DNA of 64,000 nucleotides, from the NCBI RefSeq assembly GCF_001613385.1, contig NZ_BDCG01000012.1, positions 372,001-436,000 on the forward strand, written 5' to 3'. Below are positions 60,268 through 64,000 of the stretch, in pieces. The stretch's first letter is position 1, and each line of letters opens with the position of its first letter. The notes under the pieces were generated by a model. That model was not told the DNA's origin and made no database searches. It was given only the letters and a program-made list of their open reading frames with translations. The translations under genes and the position numbers were made by a program. This stretch comes from Nocardia flavorosea NBRC 108225. GTDB lineage: Bacteria; Actinomycetota; Actinomycetes; Mycobacteriales; Mycobacteriaceae.

Positions 60268-61756
60268 AACGCTCCTTCAGCACTCGCCGCAGCACCTTGC
60301 CGGACGGCAGGCGCGGGATTTCGTCCACGAACAGCACCTGCCGCAACCGCTTGTAACCGGCCAGCCGCTGTTCGACAACGGCCATCAGCTCGTCGGCCGT
60401 TACGGGCGCGGCGGTCGCGACCGCGGCCACGATCGCCTCCCCGTTCGCGCCGTCGGGTACGCCGAACACCGCGCAGTCCGATACGGCGTGGTGGCCGTGC
60501 AGGACGGTTTCGATCTCCGCCGGCGCGACCTGGAAACCGCGGACCTTGATCATTTCCTTGGACCGGTCGGTGAGCCGCAGCCAGCCGTCGGCGTCCAGGT
60601 TTCCGACATCACCGGTGCGGTACCAGCCGTCGTCGAATGCGGCCGCGGTGGCGGATTCGGGTAGATAGCCGGCCATCACCGACGCCGCGCGCAGCTGTAT
60701 CTCGCCGTCTTGCCCCGGGGGCACGGGTTTCCCGTCGTCCAGCGACACCACCCGCACCTCGACCCCGGGCACGGCCTTGCCCACACTGTCCAGTCGTGGC
60801 GCGTCGAGTGGGCTGCACGCGATCACCGGCAGTTCACTCGCCCCGTATGCGGGGAGCCAGGTGACGCCGGTCCGGCGGGTCACGGTTTCGGCGACGCTGG
60901 CCGTCACCGGCGTCGCACCCCACATGATGTAGCGCAGCGAGGACAGGTCGTAGGACTCCAGGTCCGGATACTGCGCCATGGCCAGGGCGATCGGCGCAAC
61001 CGCCATCTCGATGGTGATCCGGTCGGATTGGATGTGCGCGAGCACCTTCTGCAGGTCGAACCGGCGATGCAACCGCACCCAGCAGCCGGTTTCGAGGGCG
61101 GTGACGATATTGAGGATGCCGAGGATATGCGAGGGCGGGGTGGCGACCTGGATCCGATCGGCGGGGCCGAGCCCGAGTGCGTCCTGCCAGTGCCGCACGG
61201 CCGCCGCGAAGGACCCGTGGGTATGCCGCACCGCCTTCGGCAAACCGGTGGTGCCGGAACTGAACACGAGGACGGCGTCGGCGGCCGGATCGGGGGTCAC
61301 GAATGTCCGCGTGACAGCGGGTAGCGGATCGTCCAGTGACAGCATTTCGGTAAGACCGGCGAGCACCGGGTGATCGCCGACGGCGTGCCGGGCGCCGGTG
61401 ATCTCCAGCGCGTGTGCGACCTCGGTGTCCTTCCAGGCCGGGCTCAGCAACACCACGGCGGCTCCCAGCCGCCAGATCGCCAGTACCGCGGTCACGAATT
61501 CGGGCCGATTGGACGACATCAACGCCACCCGTGCACCGGACCGGACCCCGCGTGCCGCGAGCGCCTCGGCCAGGCCGTCGGCCATGGCGTCCAGATCGTT
61601 GCGCGTGTACTCGTTTTCGTCGAACGCGAGCACGGTGCGTTCTGTCCATCCCTGCGCCGCTGGCGCCCCGGGCACTCGCGCGGTTGCGCCGGAGCCTGCA
61701 CCGCCCGCGGGCACAGCAGGCGCCGGTGCACCGCCGGGCACTGTGGCCTCACTCAT
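60245..61756 (-). CDS. Acyl-CoA synthetase (AMP-dependent ligase)
   Basis: 503 residues from the ATG at 61756. Motifs: VFSSGTTGLPKAVRHTH, AYGASELPVIA, YRTGDVGNLDADGW, DRSKEMIKVRGFQVAPAEIE and LPSGKVLRRVL. All catalytic elements are intact. First gene of the leftward operon ligase, acyl-CoA dehydrogenase pair, crotonase; probably the CoA-activation step of the regulon. Divergent from the KshB-like reductase with the 61806 operator between them. Confidence 0.92.
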   Translation of the reverse strand: MSEATVPGGAPAPAVPAGGAGSGATARVPGAPAAQGWTERTVLAFDENEYTRNDLDAMADGLAEALAARGVRSGARVALMSSNRPEFVTAVLAIWRLGAAVVLLSPAWKDTEVAHALEITGARHAVGDHPVLAGLTEMLSLDDPLPAVTRTFVTPDPAADAVLVFSSGTTGLPKAVRHTHGSFAAAVRHWQDALGLGPADRIQVATPPSHILGILNIVTALETGCWVRLHRRFDLQKVLAHIQSDRITIEMAVAPIALAMAQYPDLESYDLSSLRYIMWGATPVTASVAETVTRRTGVTWLPAYGASELPVIACSPLDAPRLDSVGKAVPGVEVRVVSLDDGKPVPPGQDGEIQLRAASVMAGYLPESATAAAFDDGWYRTGDVGNLDADGWLRLTDRSKEMIKVRGFQVAPAEIETVLHGHHAVSDCAVFGVPDGANGEAIVAAVATAAPVTADELMAVVEQRLAGYKRLRQVLFVDEIPRLPSGKVLRRVLKERYGRPADE

Positions 61757-61805
61757 CTGCCGCCCCCGATCCGATAGCACTTCATCGCTGTTCCTATCCG
61801 AATTT

Positions 61806-61820
61806 GAGAATACTATTCTC
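61806..61820. promoter_or_regulatory. Operator palindrome GAGAAT-ACT-ATTCTC
   Basis: Perfect arms in the 100-bp divergent region between the ligase and the reductase. On the plus strand it overlaps a TTGAGA -35-like box (61804-61809) with a TAGAAT -10-like box 18 bases on (61828-61833), the clearest promoter in the window. Confidence 0.8.
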
Positions 61821-61856
61821 GCTTGGATAGAATCTTACTACCAGAAGGAGGCGGCC

Positions 61857-62972
61857 ATGGCGAGACCACCACTGTTCCGGCGCGCGAAAGTGATCCGGAT
61901 CGTCAAGGAAACACCCGATACCCGCACCTTCGTGCTGGAACCGGAAGACGGGCCGTTCTCCTATCGGGCCGGGCAGTTCTGCACCTTCAAGATCACCGTC
62001 GACGGCAAACCGCTGTTCCGGTCGTACTCGATGTCCAGCGCTCCCGAAACCGATACCGAGTTCATGACCACGGTGAAACGGGTCCCCGGTGGCGCGGTGT
62101 CGAACTGGATGCACGACAACCTCAGCGAGGGCGACGAGGTCGAGCTGACGGTACCCACCGGCCGGTTCTGCCTGCGCGACGGCGACGTCCCGGTACTCGG
62201 CTTTTCCGGCGGCAGCGGTATCACCCCGATCATCTCGCTGGCCAAGAGCACATTGGCGAGCACCGACCGCAAGGTCCGGCTGCTGTGCGCCGACCGCGAC
62301 CGGCCGTCGGCGATCTTCGAAGCCGCGCTGGACGAGCTGGTGGCGAAGTATCCGGACCGGTTGACCGTCCTCCGGCACCGCGACGACGAACACGGGTACG
62401 TGGACGCGGCGAAGGTCCTGGAATTCGTCGGCGACAGCACCGCGGGCGACGCGTATATCTGCGGCCCCGAACCGTTCATGGAACTGGTGGAGAACGCACT
62501 TCCCGGGCCGGGCCGGATCTTCTCGGAACGCTTCGGCGGCGCCCCTGTCAAGCCGGCGCCGCCGGCCACCACTCCCACCACTGTTCCAGCAGGACACTCT
62601 GATTCGACCGCCGCCGCGTCGGCGGCCCCGAGCCCGCCACCAGCGGCACCACAGACCGACGGGGTCCGTCCCACCACATCCCCGACCACCTCCGCCGACG
62701 AGGGGACGGTCACGATCTTCATCAACCGGAAGAAGAAATCCGTCCCCCGCCGCGACGGCGAAACCCTCTTGGAGAGCGCCCGCCGGGCGGGCCTGACTCC
62801 CCCGTTCTCCTGCGAATCCGGCAACTGCGCCACCTGCATGGCCAAACTCACCGAGGGCAAGGCCACGATGCGGGTCAACGACGCCCTCACCGACGACGAT
62901 CTACAGGAGGGATACATCCTCACCTGCCAGGCCGTACCCGATACCCCGTCGGTGACCGTCCGGTACGAATAG
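61857..62972 (+). CDS. KshB-like oxygenase reductase (FAD/NAD domain plus C-terminal [2Fe-2S] ferredoxin)
   Basis: 371 residues carrying electrons from NAD(P)H to a Rieske oxygenase. FAD site RSYSMSSAPE near residue 57, NAD site FSGGSGITPIISLAKS near 120, then a ~50-residue Pro/Thr/Ala-rich linker, then a plant-type ferredoxin with ligands in FSCESGNCATCMAKL and LTCQAVP. This order matches KshB of 3-ketosteroid 9alpha-hydroxylase and HmpA-type reductases. AAGGAGG precedes the ATG. The only Rieske oxygenase in view (40149) is 20 kb away but shares the operator type. Confidence 0.9.
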   Translation: MARPPLFRRAKVIRIVKETPDTRTFVLEPEDGPFSYRAGQFCTFKITVDGKPLFRSYSMSSAPETDTEFMTTVKRVPGGAVSNWMHDNLSEGDEVELTVPTGRFCLRDGDVPVLGFSGGSGITPIISLAKSTLASTDRKVRLLCADRDRPSAIFEAALDELVAKYPDRLTVLRHRDDEHGYVDAAKVLEFVGDSTAGDAYICGPEPFMELVENALPGPGRIFSERFGGAPVKPAPPATTPTTVPAGHSDSTAAASAAPSPPPAAPQTDGVRPTTSPTTSADEGTVTIFINRKKKSVPRRDGETLLESARRAGLTPPFSCESGNCATCMAKLTEGKATMRVNDALTDDDLQEGYILTCQAVPDTPSVTVRYE

Positions 62973-62979
62973 GGCTGCC

Positions 62980-63127
62980 GTCTGCCTACGCGCTCCGAAC
63001 CGGGGCCGGGGAACTTCCGGAGGGAGTGCACCTACTGCATCCCACCAACTATCTCTTGGCCGGCGAATGGACCCCCGACGACCATGGCGTGCGGATCGTT
63101 TTCCCGTTCCCCATTCGTATCGGCTGA
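62980..63127 (+). pseudogene. Possible 3' remnant of a Uma2-type gene
   Basis: The frame ending at 63127 reads GELPEGVHLLHPTNYLLAGE, then DDHGVRIVFPFPIRIG and a stop. The PFP-I end resembles the C-terminus of Uma2 family (DUF820) endonuclease-like proteins. No start or upstream domain remains; it lies directly after the reductase. Weak assignment. Confidence 0.3.
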
Positions 63128-63149
63128 CCCGAACTCGCCTTCTGACCCG

Positions 63150-63392
63150 TCGTCTTCCCGGGTCGTCGGTGGGTTTCGGGTTCCGGCCGCCACTGCAGCA
63201 CACCGATCTGCTCACCGGCCCAGGCACGGGCGAACAGTTCGATATCGACATTCGGGGCCACCCCCGAGTCTGCGCCCGCGCGGCGAGTACCGTCGCCGCC
63301 GTCTCTGGTCGAACGTCGGTGAACCGGCGTAGCGCACGGCCGGTGTAGTGCGTGTAGCAGGTGGCGTGGCCGACGTCGGCGCGCTGAACCAT
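63150..63392 (-). pseudogene. Possible frameshifted hypothetical gene
   Basis: One minus-strand frame reads RALRRFTDVRPETAATVLAA and a second, one base apart, continues ADSGVAPNVDIELFARAWAG then EQIGVLQWRPEPE. Together they look like one protein interrupted near 63270. Not recognised. The rest of 62973-63423 shows nothing. Confidence 0.3.
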
Positions 63393-63423
63393 CTCGGAAC
63401 GCCCCGGACGTGCGTGCTAGGTT

Positions 63424-63942
63424 TCACCGCCAAGCGGTGGCTTGGGCCCGCCCCCACTGCACCAGCGCCCACGCCAGGCAACCGAACGCCACTCCACTTG
63501 TCGCCACGCGGGCGTAATTCCACGTCACCCACCGCGTCTCGTCGAACGCCGCCCGCACGGCCGCCGGGTCCGCCATCTCCGCCGGCGCACCGGCGGCTTT
63601 CAACGCATCGTTGAGCGGCAGGTGAACCGCGACGGTCACCACGACCGCCACCAGATACAGCACCGCCCCCGCGGCCGTCCAGAGCAGCACCGGCCCCCGC
63701 CCCGGGCCCAGCTGCAGAAGTGCCGCGAGCACCGAGAGGACCAGCGCGCCCATGAAGGCCAGCAAGAACAGCGGATTCACGATCGCCCGGTCGATCGCCT
63801 GGAAGGAACCGATGAACGTCCGGTCGTCGGTTGTCCGCAGGCCCGGCATGATCGCCAGCGCATAGATCCCGAAAACCCCCGCCATGAGTCCGGTGGCCAC
63901 GGTCGCCGCCACCAGCGCGACCGCACGCAGTCCGTCCAGCAT
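63424..63942 (-). CDS. DUF1772 (anthrone oxygenase-like) membrane protein
   Basis: 172 residues with four hydrophobic segments (AATVATGLMAGVFGIYALAI; LFLLAFMGALVLSVLAALL; LLWTAAGAVLYLVAVVVTV; C-terminal VAFGCLAWALV). The conserved VHLPLNDAL and TRWVTWNYAR are typical of DUF1772, a family that includes fungal anthrone oxygenases. Role unknown in bacteria. The ATG at 63942 has GGTAGGG upstream. Nothing is recognised in the last 58 bases of the window. Confidence 0.85.
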   Translation of the reverse strand: MLDGLRAVALVAATVATGLMAGVFGIYALAIMPGLRTTDDRTFIGSFQAIDRAIVNPLFLLAFMGALVLSVLAALLQLGPGRGPVLLWTAAGAVLYLVAVVVTVAVHLPLNDALKAAGAPAEMADPAAVRAAFDETRWVTWNYARVATSGVAFGCLAWALVQWGRAQATAWR

Positions 63943-64000
63943 TTCCCTACCTCACACCAGTAGTCCCGCATGCCTCGCCAGAAGCAGACCTCCTACGAGA

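Overview
The window is GC-rich and reads like the chromosome of a mycolate actinomycete, most plausibly Nocardia or a close relative. The signs are a luciferase-like F420-type oxidoreductase, MTB12-like lipoproteins, mycobacterial-style two-gene (catalytic plus partner) acyl-CoA dehydrogenases, a KshB-like reductase, many ATGA/GTGA overlaps and apparently leaderless promoters. The genus is an inference. No rRNA, tRNA, CRISPR array or intact mobile element was found.

Left part (1-34 kb). A block of CoA-dependent catabolism: an AMP-ligase cut by the window edge, an SDR, an AcuI-like reductase, a MaoC-type hydratase and a second ligase (to 6.7 kb). A secreted phosphatase follows. A leftward operon of four acyl-CoA dehydrogenases and a crotonase comes next (7.8-13.6 kb). 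A TetR gene is divergent from an acyl-CoA dehydrogenase/phosphotransferase/crotonase/quinone-reductase operon (13.6-18.4 kb). From 18.6 to 26.9 kb are general genes: a RibD-C protein, an LLM oxidoreductase, a BASS transporter, an FMN riboswitch with a type-II lumazine synthase, a membrane nucleotide cyclase, a pyruvate oxidase, a decayed LLM gene and an unknown gene. Two further leftward acyl-CoA groups lie at 27.0-29.3 and 29.8-33.9 kb (acyl-CoA dehydrogenases, thiolase, crotonase, CaiB CoA-transferase, SDR).

Right part (34-64 kb). A branched-chain-amino-acid-type ABC importer with fused LivH-LivM permease is divergent from a Rieske oxygenase operon: CMD-like protein, Rieske alpha, a small unknown protein, an amidohydrolase lacking its HxH motif, a SnoaL-like protein and an acyl-CoA dehydrogenase pair. 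Then come two MTB12-like lipoproteins, a crotonase, an unpaired partner-type acyl-CoA dehydrogenase, a TetR regulator, a TesB-like protein, a DapB-like dehydrogenase, a MeaB GTPase, a thiolase divergent from two SDRs, a PNPOx-like protein, and a crotonase/acyl-CoA dehydrogenase pair/ligase operon divergent from a KshB-like reductase. Remnants of an SDR, a TnpB and possibly a Uma2 gene mark worn junctions.

The strongest system-level signal is a 15-bp palindrome, GAGAAT-N3-ATTCTC, at five promoter regions (39.58, 48.98, 49.77, 54.78 and 61.81 kb). It ties the Rieske operon, the TetR gene, the TesB-like gene, the thiolase/SDR pair and the ligase/reductase pair into one apparent regulon. Together these encode uptake, CoA activation, ring hydroxylation with its reductase in trans, heteromeric dehydrogenation, hydration, oxidation and thiolysis. 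The substrate cannot be read from sequence; four catalytic/partner acyl-CoA dehydrogenase pairs suggest a bulky polycyclic or steroid-like acyl-CoA.
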